Shown here: one piece after another, positions 13,901 to 19,903 of the stretch
How the letters are laid out: each line of letters starts with the position of its first letter
Numbering within the stretch: position 1 is the stretch's first letter
From: a virus
Virus record (IMG/VR): IMGVR_UViG_3300033145_002238
Coordinates: 1-20,053 of that record
Reading direction: 5' to 3' (one strand)
DNA length: 20,053 bases
Translations under genes and position numbers: made by a program
Notes under the pieces: generated by a model
Databases searched by the model: none
Seen by the model: only the letters and a program-made list of their open reading frames with translations
Told to the model about the DNA's origin: nothing

Positions 13901-16686
13901 AAATAGCTCATAACCGTTATGTCTGGGCTCCATCCACGTAGACTTGCTACGGCCTTCATGATTCTTACGCTTGGGAAGACGTCTCTTTGTGTCATTCTTA
14001 GCATTTCTGAGTGAGTTGGTAACTCATAGTATGGTGCTAGTGGTACGTATCTCTCTTTACCGAATCTGTCAATGAACTTCATGTAGAAGTCCTTATCTTC
14101 TACTAGATATACTTCTAGTAACTTGTTAGGTAATCCGTAGACCTTGAATATGTTGGCCACGTATTGCTTAGCATCATCCCAGCTCATGTATGGTTTGTAC
14201 TCTATGCCCTCTATTCTCTCCATTAAGAGCTTTCCAGGTAACGCCCTACGTAGGAACTTCAATAGCTCTGATATCGTAGGTAACTCGAAGAATGCATCTA
14301 CTCCTAGTGTTGACTGGAAGAATGGTGTGAAGAAGTTCTTTGCTACAGGCCTTACAACGTATTTGAATGGATCAAGTGTTGCCAATGCTAGTCCTAAAGT
14401 GAATCCTTCTAAGACGGCCTTGCTTATGTCCTTGCCTAGTGTTCCTAGCCATTTAATCAGCTTACCTAGGTGCAACTTGATTCTTCCACCGAGGCCTACA
14501 CCAAGTGGTTTTCCGCTGAACTCGCTCTCGATCTCCTTTATCATCTCAGAGTTCTCGTCTATGAAGTAGAACGGCGCTAGGAATGACAATAGGTGCGGGA
14601 ACATCCTTAAGGGTATGGCGAGTAGTATCCAAAACTCCCCCTTACCGCCCGTACTTTTAATGGCTTCAGTTAAGACACCACCAATGGTCTTCCCTATAAC
14701 GTTTAGTAGTGTCTCTGATACAGGTTTAATGAATGTGTTGTATACCCAGTCTAGTGCTCCTTTAACAGCGTTGTATACTGCTTCTGCGAATCCCTTAACA
14801 GCGTCAAATAATGTTTTGGCTACGCCTTGTAAGGCGTTCCATATCCATTTGCCCAGATCTACGATTCTATCCCAGAGCCATTGTAGCCCCTCAATTATTT
14901 TACCGCCTAGCCATTGCAGTCCAGCGATCAACGGTTCTATGAAGTTCTTTTGTAGCCAGTTCCATGGATCCTTTATGAGTCCTTGCAAGGACTCCCATAC
15001 GGCTTTGAAGAAGTTTCCTATAGCTGACAATGCGTTGGCTATGCCTTGGAAGAATTCCTTGAATTTCTCGTAGAGCATCTCGGGTAATTTAATGATGGCG
15101 TTAATGAAGCCTGTTAAATATGATCCAACTAGGTATAGGTTCTTGGATACTTGGTCTAGTATTTGAGCGAACTTGTTGAAGCCATCGGCGATCTTCGAGC
15201 CTAGGTCTGTGATGTAGTCCCAGATGGTCATACCTGCAACTTTCAATGCTTCAAAGGCTTTCTGCGGTAGCTCTACGAGTTGCTGTGCTACACCTTGTAT
15301 ATACTGTGGTAGTTGTTTAGTGAAGAAGTCGGCTAGGTAACTTAGCGCATTGTTCAACCACTCGTATAGTCCTTGAAACGCCTCCGTGATAGGTGTTACT
15401 ATGTTTTCTTGTATCCACTCCCATGCTTGTCCTAGCAGTTGCTGTATTGTTTGTGGTATTTGACTAAGCCATTGTGGTAGGGTCTCCGTGAAGAATGTTC
15501 CTAGTGCATTGAGTCCTTGGTTAACCATGTCTATTAGGCTTTGGAATGCTTGTGATAATGGTGTTACCAGGTTAGCTTGTATCCACTCCCATGCACTTGC
15601 TAGTGCGTTTTGTATAGCTTGAGCTATGGATGATATCTGTTGTGGTAGTTGCCTCGTAAAGAAGTCTACTAGCGTGTTTAAGCCTTGATTAATCCAGTCT
15701 ACGAGCATTTGAAATGTTTGAGTCAACGGCGTTACTATGTTTTGCTGGATCCAATCCCATATCCCGCTTAAAGCGTCTTGTATCATCTGCGGTATTTGTC
15801 CCAACCATTGTGGTAGTTGTTCTGTAAAGAAGTTTACTAATGTGTTTATTCCCTGGCTTACCCAGTCAACTAGTTGTTGGAAAGCTTGTGATAGAGGCGA
15901 TATAATGTTCTGCTGTATCCAGTCCCATACCCCTCCTATTGCTTCATGTATCATTGAAGGCAATTGTGCTAGATAACTTGGTAGGTCCTCTGTGATAAAC
16001 TTTGTAACAGTTGATACAGCCTGGCTTATCCACTCGCTTAGTTGTTGGAAAGCACTAGTTAATGGATCAACTATGTATTGTTGTATCCAATCCCATGCCC
16101 CTTGTACTGCCTCTTGTATCATTGATGGTATCTGTGATATATACGATGGAAGTGTTTCCGTGAAGAACTGTGTTACCGTCTCTATACCGCTTGAAACCAT
16201 GTCTATGAAGCTCTCTAAAGCCGATGATAACGGGTCAACTATGTTTTCCTGTATCCAGTCCCATATACCGCTTAACTGTTCCTCGACCCAGCTTATGAGG
16301 TCTAATACCGTTCCAGGTACTTGTTGGATATAGCTCCATATGTTGTCTACGACAGTTCTAATACCGTCTATGATCGGCTTCATTATTGATTCCCATATTG
16401 TGTTGAAGACCGCCTCCATGGCACTGGCGAACCAAGACGCTAGTTCCTGCATTCTATCATACAGCCATTGCTGTAATTGACCGATAGGATCCATTAGACC
16501 GTGTAACGAGGTCGCTAGTGCATCTAAGTCTAATTCGTCTATGCTAATCTTCGTAACACTAGCTTCCGCTACAGCGTCTATTGCTAAATCAACGCCATTG
16601 CTGTTGTTAAATGACTCGTTTAATGAGTCTATAAGGCTCATTAAATATGATGCGTCCTCGGGCGTGAAATACTCTAGTCTTTGCAC
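10996..16686 (-). CDS. Giant virion protein with two repeat families, tape-measure/scaffold-like (1896 aa)
   Basis: GTG at 16686 follows GGGAGAG by about 5 bases. Residues 1-140 are helical. Residues 142-478 hold six 56-residue repeats starting WDWIQ or WEWIQ (at 142, 198, 254, 310, 366 and 422), each with a NIVxPL segment, an FFTExLPQW segment and an IPQxIQ helix. Residues 480-680 continue as degenerate Trp/Gly-rich amphipathic helices. A hydrophobic stretch lies near 685-708 and a less repetitive domain covers about 720-1480. The C-terminal 430 residues have repeats of about 108 residues led by EYIPTPSxLATxAEY, with four good copies and a degenerate fifth. Trp-spaced amphipathic repeats of this kind occur in phage tape-measure proteins. 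Tailed spindle viruses also encode very large proteins. The function in tail length, packing or membrane contact is inferred. Confidence 0.85.
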   Translation of the reverse strand: MQRLEYFTPEDASYLMSLIDSLNESFNNSNGVDLAIDAVAEASVTKISIDELDLDALATSLHGLMDPIGQLQQWLYDRMQELASWFASAMEAVFNTIWESIMKPIIDGIRTVVDNIWSYIQQVPGTVLDLISWVEEQLSGIWDWIQENIVDPLSSALESFIDMVSSGIETVTQFFTETLPSYISQIPSMIQEAVQGAWDWIQQYIVDPLTSAFQQLSEWISQAVSTVTKFITEDLPSYLAQLPSMIHEAIGGVWDWIQQNIISPLSQAFQQLVDWVSQGINTLVNFFTEQLPQWLGQIPQMIQDALSGIWDWIQQNIVTPLTQTFQMLVDWINQGLNTLVDFFTRQLPQQISSIAQAIQNALASAWEWIQANLVTPLSQAFQSLIDMVNQGLNALGTFFTETLPQWLSQIPQTIQQLLGQAWEWIQENIVTPITEAFQGLYEWLNNALSYLADFFTKQLPQYIQGVAQQLVELPQKAFEALKVAGMTIWDYITDLGSKIADGFNKFAQILDQVSKNLYLVGSYLTGFINAIIKLPEMLYEKFKEFFQGIANALSAIGNFFKAVWESLQGLIKDPWNWLQKNFIEPLIAGLQWLGGKIIEGLQWLWDRIVDLGKWIWNALQGVAKTLFDAVKGFAEAVYNAVKGALDWVYNTFIKPVSETLLNVIGKTIGGVLTEAIKSTGGKGEFWILLAIPLRMFPHLLSFLAPFYFIDENSEMIKEIESEFSGKPLGVGLGGRIKLHLGKLIKWLGTLGKDISKAVLEGFTLGLALATLDPFKYVVRPVAKNFFTPFFQSTLGVDAFFELPTISELLKFLRRALPGKLLMERIEGIEYKPYMSWDDAKQYVANIFKVYGLPNKLLEVYLVEDKDFYMKFIDRFGKERYVPLAPYYELPTHSEMLRMTQRDVFPSVRIMKAVASLRGWSPDITVMSYLMTFKYPSFDKLWKFYMRSTAGMLWFSPPEPIKQLFTKEAQEVGAGEPLSPLDIQNNIKTGDQLKALELALNTYFKWLEYSNFSWFTPKTTMYGIPIGREIYDKLGGWTADSWIMADVAADIPSKIDMRWMSRYGIFLYMAEKFQNTGIRYESYTPLVKAIPSLLENTPKSPVQVDLKWFSKLIQATGLHPAWVPIVTVAENIMAISDEMTLLRTGWLNLFKEGLLNVTKVEEYLSGLLVASYQVGYWDTETKEWKTGWINLPVRWLPHERRLLQLRMAIDRIMDLYREFEKYVSSGVRTLAITAKDAMARLKNAISIIDKHYSALTKAITGQEMHITFDEEYENIRLQLLETAQIIEVRERIRYWWYRLSSWLFYRIAYGYVTRDDAKKVIDALKQVIYVHEDEEEFFLSLTDVISGIVKREYYPTPSQLATLAEYMTIPQEIIEKSFVVRKIPEELRQFWKKYIELRPLVDDFRALFNAYYRAKRYKIAIPHDLEKKIHAYFVEFNVTDKEKELRDIATQLEILIEESREYIPTPSMLGTLAEYMVIPMEYIQKVFEARHVPEEWRPLWLRYIQVKPIKSDYKALLSSAIRALRYGVITEDQWKQYMNRALEYGFTELEVQIIRERAELEVAIAEAREYIPTPSMLATMAEYVTIPVDLINKVFEARRVPKEWQPIWLQYIQVRPLADDARALMYSYVKAKARGVAIPEDIERRIKEFLDKVGITEAEINIRLLAEQIEGMIEYIPTLGTLASMAEYIEVPMDYIKKVLELRRVEKTFAELWLRYIYARMIASEVNAVVNVYRRIYEYFFVPQEVARRIEELMMKGGWTKEELMMFKIELDLRKDYRIMQYMIPTIRQFASDARYIPEWEQLFRDLLKARGIDVQKYQKQIDYYRKLIRNRMVWRQVSWYRSQLVYAYANGVITKEQLRQRLERLKAYGLSDAEIELIMDGAELNRLTTQKIYGPK
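11330..12640 (-). repeat. Coding repeats of about 108 residues (EYIPTPS family)
   Basis: The EYxPTPSxLATxAEY signature is found on the minus strand near 12635, 12310, 11985 and 11670, spaced 315-325 bases. Each unit continues with an ARRVPEEW-x4-LRYIQVRP segment and a helix pair that includes a G-V/I-x-T/P-E/D hinge. A fifth unit further down (to about 11000) keeps only the helix pair. Copies differ at many positions, so this is old protein-level repetition. Confidence 0.8.
15253..16263 (-). repeat. Six coding repeats of 56 residues (WDWIQ family)
   Basis: The unit is 168 bases. The Trp of each copy falls at residues 142, 198, 254, 310, 366 and 422 with no insertions between them. The exact conservation of length contrasts with moderate residue change, which suggests that length or register is under selection. 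Confidence 0.85.
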
Positions 16687-16734
16687 ACACTCTCCCTAGT
16701 CAAAACAAACGACAAGAAGGTTTATAACTACTGA

Positions 16735-17001
16735 CTAAGACTGTGTAAAAAATATATTTGTTTTACCAGAAAGAAGCATGAACTTCATTTTAGCGATTTC
16801 AACCCTTAACTTAGCCTTCAATTCCTCATTCGATGTAACATCTAGAGTGAAAACTTGAGATCTATGGTTTCCTATCTCGACATAGCATGTTACTAGGTAA
16901 TGCTTTTTCTTGTCAACCCATTTTCTTTCCGTGACCTCGAGTATGTGAACCTTGGCTCCATCCAATTCAACTGTAAACGGAGGAACTATTACCCGCGTCA
17001 T
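16735..17001 (-). CDS. Small beta-rich protein of unknown function (88 aa)
   Basis: The ATG at 17001 overlaps the TGA of the upstream gene in an ATGA junction, a typical sign of translational coupling. The protein starts with strands (VIVPPFTVELDGAKVHILEV), has a KKK turn, then three more strands and a C-terminal helix (ELKAKLRVEIAKMKFML). The layout resembles a small beta-barrel or OB-like fold, but no binding motif is clear and I do not recognise it. It precedes the giant protein by about 50 bases and may help its folding or assembly. That role is inferred from position only. Confidence 0.75.
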   Translation of the reverse strand: MTRVIVPPFTVELDGAKVHILEVTERKWVDKKKHYLVTCYVEIGNHRSQVFTLDVTSNEELKAKLRVEIAKMKFMLLSGKTNIFFTQS

Positions 17002-17279
17002 CTGCTCATCCTAGACTTGATTAACTTGTGAAGTTGCCATGTCGCTCGCACAACGTTTTTAGCACTATCTATTAGTTCTTTCAGCTCTGGATGCTTTTCT
17101 ATTAACTCGTTCGGGAGAAGTGCTACTGCATAGCTTAGTTCCTGTGCTGACATTATCAAGTTGTTCATTGTATCAAGGAACTTGCGTTGCTCGGGCGTTA
17201 GTTCTTGTTGTGTTGGGGCTTGATCGGGTACAAGCTCGGTTTCTTGTTTGGTTGATGATTTCCTAGACTTGGAGGGCAA
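16998..17279 (-). CDS. Helical accessory protein (93 aa)
   Basis: TTG at 17279 is chosen because GGTGGTGA (17285-17292) lies exactly five bases upstream, the same arrangement as in the 178-aa gene; longer starts at 17294 (TTG) or 17288-17291 (GTG) would put the ribosome site inside the gene. Residues 1-30 are Lys/Ser/Gln/Pro-rich and probably disordered. Residues 32-93 form two or three helices (QRKFLDTMNNLIMSAQELSYA and ELIDSAKNVVRATWQLHKLIK). Its start lies inside the end of the glycosyltransferase gene (overlap about 17 bases), and its stop overlaps the next start. Function unknown. The size and fold resemble small chaperones or assembly factors placed ahead of phage tape-measure genes, a comparison from gene order only. 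Confidence 0.7.
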   Translation of the reverse strand: MPSKSRKSSTKQETELVPDQAPTQQELTPEQRKFLDTMNNLIMSAQELSYAVALLPNELIEKHPELKELIDSAKNVVRATWQLHKLIKSRMSR

Positions 17280-18306
17280 GGTCTTCACCACCAATTATGG
17301 ATGACTTCACGAAGTATTTATATGTTTTCTCGACGTCAAACTCTTTCGCTCTTTCAATGCAACGCGCTTTATAGTCACTACGGTTCTTGAGGACTTCATC
17401 TTTTGCTTGAATGATTGCGTCGGCGAAGTCGTTTGGGTCATAGAAGTGTAACTCGTACTCTATTGCTCCGAACTCACGCTTATATGAGACGTCTATTACA
17501 GGGACTCTAAATGATGTCTTAGGCGTTGTTATCTCACTCAATGGGTTATAGTCAGCGTGGACGACAGGTTTCCCTGCAGCTAAAGCTTCTACTATAGGGA
17601 GTGCATAACCTTCTGATAGAGATGCTTGAGCATATAGGTCGAAGGTGTGGTAGAGACCATAAACCATGTCTTGAGAGAGCTTTCCGAATTCAGGGATCAG
17701 TATGACGTTATCTACTTCGTTGTAGTGTGAAGCTCCCTTCCTATCTGTTAGGATCACGAACTTGATACTTGGATCCTTTTCTTTAACGATTTTGCATACC
17801 TCAGCGAACACGTCGTGACCCTTACGCATATAGCCTCCTGCAATGTATCCGACTACGAAGTCGTTTTGAGATAAACCTAGCTTCTCTCTAATCGCTTTAG
17901 CCCTCCACTTAAACGCCTTAAACGCATCAACTCTAATGCCATGGTAGACTACTGCATCTACACGAGCAGTGTACTTTGAGTTGGCTATAAATGATAGATC
18001 CCTGTAGATCCATTGATCACCATGTATCCTCTTGATCCTCCCCTCGGTCGTCGTGTAGAAGAATACTTTTTTGCCTCTATTCTTCAATGCTCTAGCCAAG
18101 TACATGTATGGTAGAACCCATGCTGGGTCAAAGGTCATCACGATTATGGCTGTATCAACTTCTTTATAGGTTGATGGATCAGCGTCTGCTGATAGAATGA
18201 GTTTCACGTTATGTATACCGTTTTTGTTGAAAACATACTTGATGTCGTTGGCTACTCTTTGGAGAGAAACAGATCTATCCGAGGTTACGACTACAACGTT
18301 TCTCAT
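17263..18306 (-). CDS. Glycosyltransferase family 4-like (347 aa)
   Basis: ATG at 18306 follows a weak AGGG. The protein is a GT-B glycosyltransferase. The N-terminal domain (1-135) has a VVVVTSDRS strand-loop and YHGIRVDAFK near 121-130. The C-terminal Rossmann domain begins FVVGYIAGGYMRKGHDVF (150-167) with the RKG donor-phosphate loop. It continues through FVILTDRKG and carries a complete EX7E motif with Glu232 and Glu240 in SEGYALPIVEALAAGKPVV. Known: GT4 enzymes are retaining transferases that use nucleotide sugars. Inferred: sugar transfer to virion or cell-surface proteins. It lies between the capsid-like genes and the tape-measure-like module. The hairpin/T-run terminator of the capsid unit ends about 35 bases before its start, so it probably needs read-through or its own promoter. 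Confidence 0.9.
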   Translation of the reverse strand: MRNVVVVTSDRSVSLQRVANDIKYVFNKNGIHNVKLILSADADPSTYKEVDTAIIVMTFDPAWVLPYMYLARALKNRGKKVFFYTTTEGRIKRIHGDQWIYRDLSFIANSKYTARVDAVVYHGIRVDAFKAFKWRAKAIREKLGLSQNDFVVGYIAGGYMRKGHDVFAEVCKIVKEKDPSIKFVILTDRKGASHYNEVDNVILIPEFGKLSQDMVYGLYHTFDLYAQASLSEGYALPIVEALAAGKPVVHADYNPLSEITTPKTSFRVPVIDVSYKREFGAIEYELHFYDPNDFADAIIQAKDEVLKNRSDYKARCIERAKEFDVEKTYKYFVKSSIIGGEDLALQV

Positions 18307-18340
18307 AAAGCCCTAGATACAAGAATAGTTAAAATGAGAT

Positions 18341-18386
18341 AAAAAAACTATCTTTAAGATCACCGCCCCTTTTAAATGGGCGGATC
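18341..18386 (-). terminator. Hairpin plus T-run terminator after the capsid-like genes
   Basis: Read on the minus strand, a stem formed by GATCCGCCC and GGGCGGTGATC (arms about 18378-18386 and 18358-18368, with a two-base bulge and a loop of roughly nine bases) is followed by a seven-T run (18341-18347). This is the clearest terminator of the window and lies about 35 bases downstream of the capsid-like gene. It could also attenuate expression of the glycosyltransferase that follows. Confidence 0.7.
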
Positions 18387-18420
18387 ATCTTGGCATCATG
18401 CTATAACGCTGATATAAGCG

Positions 18421-18795
18421 TTAGTATGGAGGCACCATACCTATAACAGCTTCAATTATTCTATCAAGTATAGCTGGATCAGCCTTATAGGCTGTAATGA
18501 AGTATTGTTTCTCAGCTGATACCTCCTTCTCTAGCGTTAAGCCCTTATGGCTGAATGACAGCTTCGCTATCCTTTCAGCAAATGAAATGTACATAGCCCA
18601 TAGACCACTGGGTACACCTTCATCGCTAAGTATGTCTCTTACAGTCTCAACTACATTGTATATTACGCTGGAAGCAGCCTCATAGCGACCGTCCATTAAG
18701 TCCTTGACCGCGTTTAACCTATTAGTTACGTTGGTGCCATCGTACTTCAGATCATATTTCTTGTGCATGTCATCTAATCTTTTAACTATAGGCAT
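18421..18795 (-). CDS. Capsid-like protein, four-helix type, paralogue 1 (124 aa)
   Basis: ATG at 18795 has a very strong ribosome site, GGAGGGGGGTGA, about 7 bases upstream, fitting high expression. The protein is mostly helical. It shares with its upstream neighbour the MPIVK start, AVKxL, RY, VRDIL, VP, SHxG and ADPAxLDxI. The last segment, ADPAILDRIIEAVIG, is followed by a short MVPPY tail. From memory, small helical coat proteins of about 120-140 residues with a C-terminal ADP/CDPxxLDxI segment occur in tailed spindle-shaped archaeal viruses (ATV/ATSV/STSV group). Two adjacent paralogues suggest a major and a minor coat protein. Other archaeal viruses with helical coat proteins (rod-shaped or filamentous ones) are the alternative. 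It is last in its unit, before a hairpin terminator. Confidence 0.75.
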   Translation of the reverse strand: MPIVKRLDDMHKKYDLKYDGTNVTNRLNAVKDLMDGRYEAASSVIYNVVETVRDILSDEGVPSGLWAMYISFAERIAKLSFSHKGLTLEKEVSAEKQYFITAYKADPAILDRIIEAVIGMVPPY

Positions 18796-18835
18796 ACGTG
18801 TTCACCCCCCTCCTATCACCTTTAACCTATGATGA

Positions 18836-18915
18836 GGTTTGCTATTTTATCGAGAACAGCAGGGTCGGCACCCTTGGTTTGCTATTTTATCGAGAACAGC
18901 AGGGTCGGCACCCTT
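18836..18915. repeat. Perfect 40-bp tandem duplication in a capsid-like gene
   Basis: Positions 18836-18875 and 18876-18915 are identical. The unit begins GGTTTGCTATTTTATCG and ends GGCACCCTT. Forty is not a multiple of three, so it changes the reading frame at the 3' end of the gene. It is either a recent mutation or an artefact of assembly or amplification. Confidence 0.95.
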
Positions 18916-19218
18916 TCCTACAAATCTCTGTTTGAGTCCCTCGGCGATCGCTTCTAGTTCAGCTCCGCTGTGGGATAGTGCTTTCTTTGTTAGTTGGAAT
19001 GCGAAGGCGAAGTAGATACCATGTATTGCAGCAGGTACCGCTTCTCTTTCAAGTATGTCTCTTACACGCTCTCTTACAGCATAGAATATGCCTGCTCCCT
19101 CAATATACCTGTTGGTTGCTAGTGTCTTTACCGCACCATAGCGTGTACCTGTTTGATCGGCTGGCGTTTTTGCGCTAAACTTTTGCACTCGATCAGTTAG
19201 AGTCTTAACTATAGGCAT
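18847..19218 (-). CDS. Capsid-like protein, paralogue 2, C-terminus altered by duplication (123 aa)
   Basis: ATG at 19218 starts MPIVK, as in paralogue 1, and the two align over their whole length (AVKTL, RY, VRDIL, VP, SHSG, GADPAVLDKIAN). The last nine residues (QGCRPCCSR) do not fit: a perfect 40-bp tandem duplication (18836-18915) shifts the frame there. With one copy removed, the frame continues AN-LIIG and stops at 18822-18824, giving 118 residues and matching the paralogue's IIEAVIG. Three Cys in the altered tail are unusual for this protein. The body is helical with Ala-rich segments, as expected for a coat protein. A weak AGGGT precedes the start. First gene of the capsid unit, about 50 bases before paralogue 1. 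Confidence 0.75.
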   Translation of the reverse strand: MPIVKTLTDRVQKFSAKTPADQTGTRYGAVKTLATNRYIEGAGIFYAVRERVRDILEREAVPAAIHGIYFAFAFQLTKKALSHSGAELEAIAEGLKQRFVGKGADPAVLDKIANQGCRPCCSR

Positions 19219-19329
19219 GTCTTTCTACCCTAATAAATAGTGGGGGCATGTACTTCTAATAAGCTTGGACTATGTAGAGATAGAAAGGAAATTTAAGATA
19301 GTGACTAGTACTGAGTAATACAGTAGATC
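19219..19329. promoter_or_regulatory. Divergent promoter region between capsid unit and regulatory unit
   Basis: The 111-base gap separates genes that point away from each other, so it must hold both promoters if they are independently transcribed. For the capsid unit, TTATTAG (minus strand, 19256-19262) would place the start near 19232 with a short leader; TATTTAT at about 19230-19236 is an alternative but rather close to the ATG. For the plus gene, ATTTAA at 19291-19296 lies about 35 bases before the ATG. No ribosome site is visible for the plus gene, so it may be translated from a short or absent leader. Confidence 0.4.
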
Positions 19330-19881
19330 ATGCAAGAGAGCACATGGGGGTATAGGTCATTGAGTGGGTTCAACATCCTAGGAGAAGATGAACCCAAGGA
19401 AAAGAAAACCAAGGGACAATCGGTTTTCCGAGACGTGGTGTGGATCTGGGAGATCCCTTCCTCGCATCTAGTCGCATTGATAGCCCAGGCAGTTAGGAAG
19501 CAACTGGACACGGTGGAGAACTACGCTCAGTTCGTGGCTAGAAGGCTTCAGGAGATGGGTATAGTTGTTGAGGTTTATTCATCTATGACACCAATAACCG
19601 ATGGCTATACGCTTACTGTGTCATTTAGGGTTCGAGGTGTAAGAAAGAATGTGTTGGAGAAGAGGTTTAAGGTTGTGAGAAGGCTTGCGAAGGAAATCAC
19701 TAAAGCTAGTTCTAGATATAAGCGTGTACAGGAATTATTAGAACGGTTGAGAGCGTATGAGTCAGAACACACCTCCGAGACTGGAAATAGTTCTTCCAGA
19801 ACAAGTCTACAAGAAGCTACGGGAGAAGGCGGAGAAGTTGAAGATGAGGGTGCAAGACCTTATACTGAGGGCAATAATTAA
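19330..19881 (+). CDS. Protein of unknown function, alpha/beta (183 aa)
   Basis: ATG at 19330 has no ribosome site, as is common for first genes of archaeal transcripts. Residues 20-35 are Lys/Glu-rich. Residues 36-80 contain a WIWEIPSSHLVALIAQAV strand-helix and a longer helix (YAQFVARRLQEMG), then IVVEVYSS and TDGYTLTVSFRVRG strands and a basic C-terminal helix (to about residue 143). From residue 143 the sequence turns into a Ser/Thr/Glu/Gly-rich tail (ETGNSSSRTS...). That tail coincides exactly with the stretch where another frame encodes a good RHH protein, so it may be only a by-product of overlap, or the true protein may be shorter. The alpha/beta core could bind nucleic acid or be a regulator; no family is recognised. 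Confidence 0.7.
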   Translation: MQESTWGYRSLSGFNILGEDEPKEKKTKGQSVFRDVVWIWEIPSSHLVALIAQAVRKQLDTVENYAQFVARRLQEMGIVVEVYSSMTPITDGYTLTVSFRVRGVRKNVLEKRFKVVRRLAKEITKASSRYKRVQELLERLRAYESEHTSETGNSSSRTSLQEATGEGGEVEDEGARPYTEGNN

Positions 19882-19900
19882 AGTAATCGAGGAGGACTAG
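19757..19900 (+). CDS. Ribbon-helix-helix (RHH/CopG-like) regulator, overlapping gene (47 aa)
   Basis: A 47-residue frame runs from ATG 19757 to TAG 19898-19900, overlapping the 183-aa gene by 125 bases in another frame. It reads RLEIVLPEQVYKKLREKAEKLK followed by a MRVQDLILRAIIKVIEE helix. This is the textbook RHH layout: a short beta strand with alternating residues (L-E-I-V-L), LPxxVYxKL for helix A, a basic turn, then helix B. Known: RHH proteins dimerise through the strand and bind operator DNA in the major groove, and they are the commonest transcription regulators of archaeal viruses. GGTTGAG about 6 bases upstream may act as ribosome site. The next gene starts four bases after its stop, using GGAGG inside the RHH gene. 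Inferred: regulates the divergent promoter region nearby. Confidence 0.8.
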   Translation: MSQNTPPRLEIVLPEQVYKKLREKAEKLKMRVQDLILRAIIKVIEED

Positions 19901-19903
19901 GCC

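Noticed and set aside
15253-16263. 168-base periodicity as a DNA repeat element
   Set aside because: The period is exactly 56 codons and conservation follows the protein (WDWIQ, NIVxPL, FFTE), so it is coding repetition.
11612-16333. Long open frames on the plus strand opposite the 1896-aa gene
   Set aside because: They are rich in Ser, Cys and Ile in a pattern that mirrors the antisense of the repeats, have no ribosome sites, and the minus frame is unbroken with clear repeats.
18836-18915. 40-bp direct repeat as an attachment site or target-site duplication
   Set aside because: The two copies abut with nothing inserted between them, and there is no integrase or tRNA nearby.
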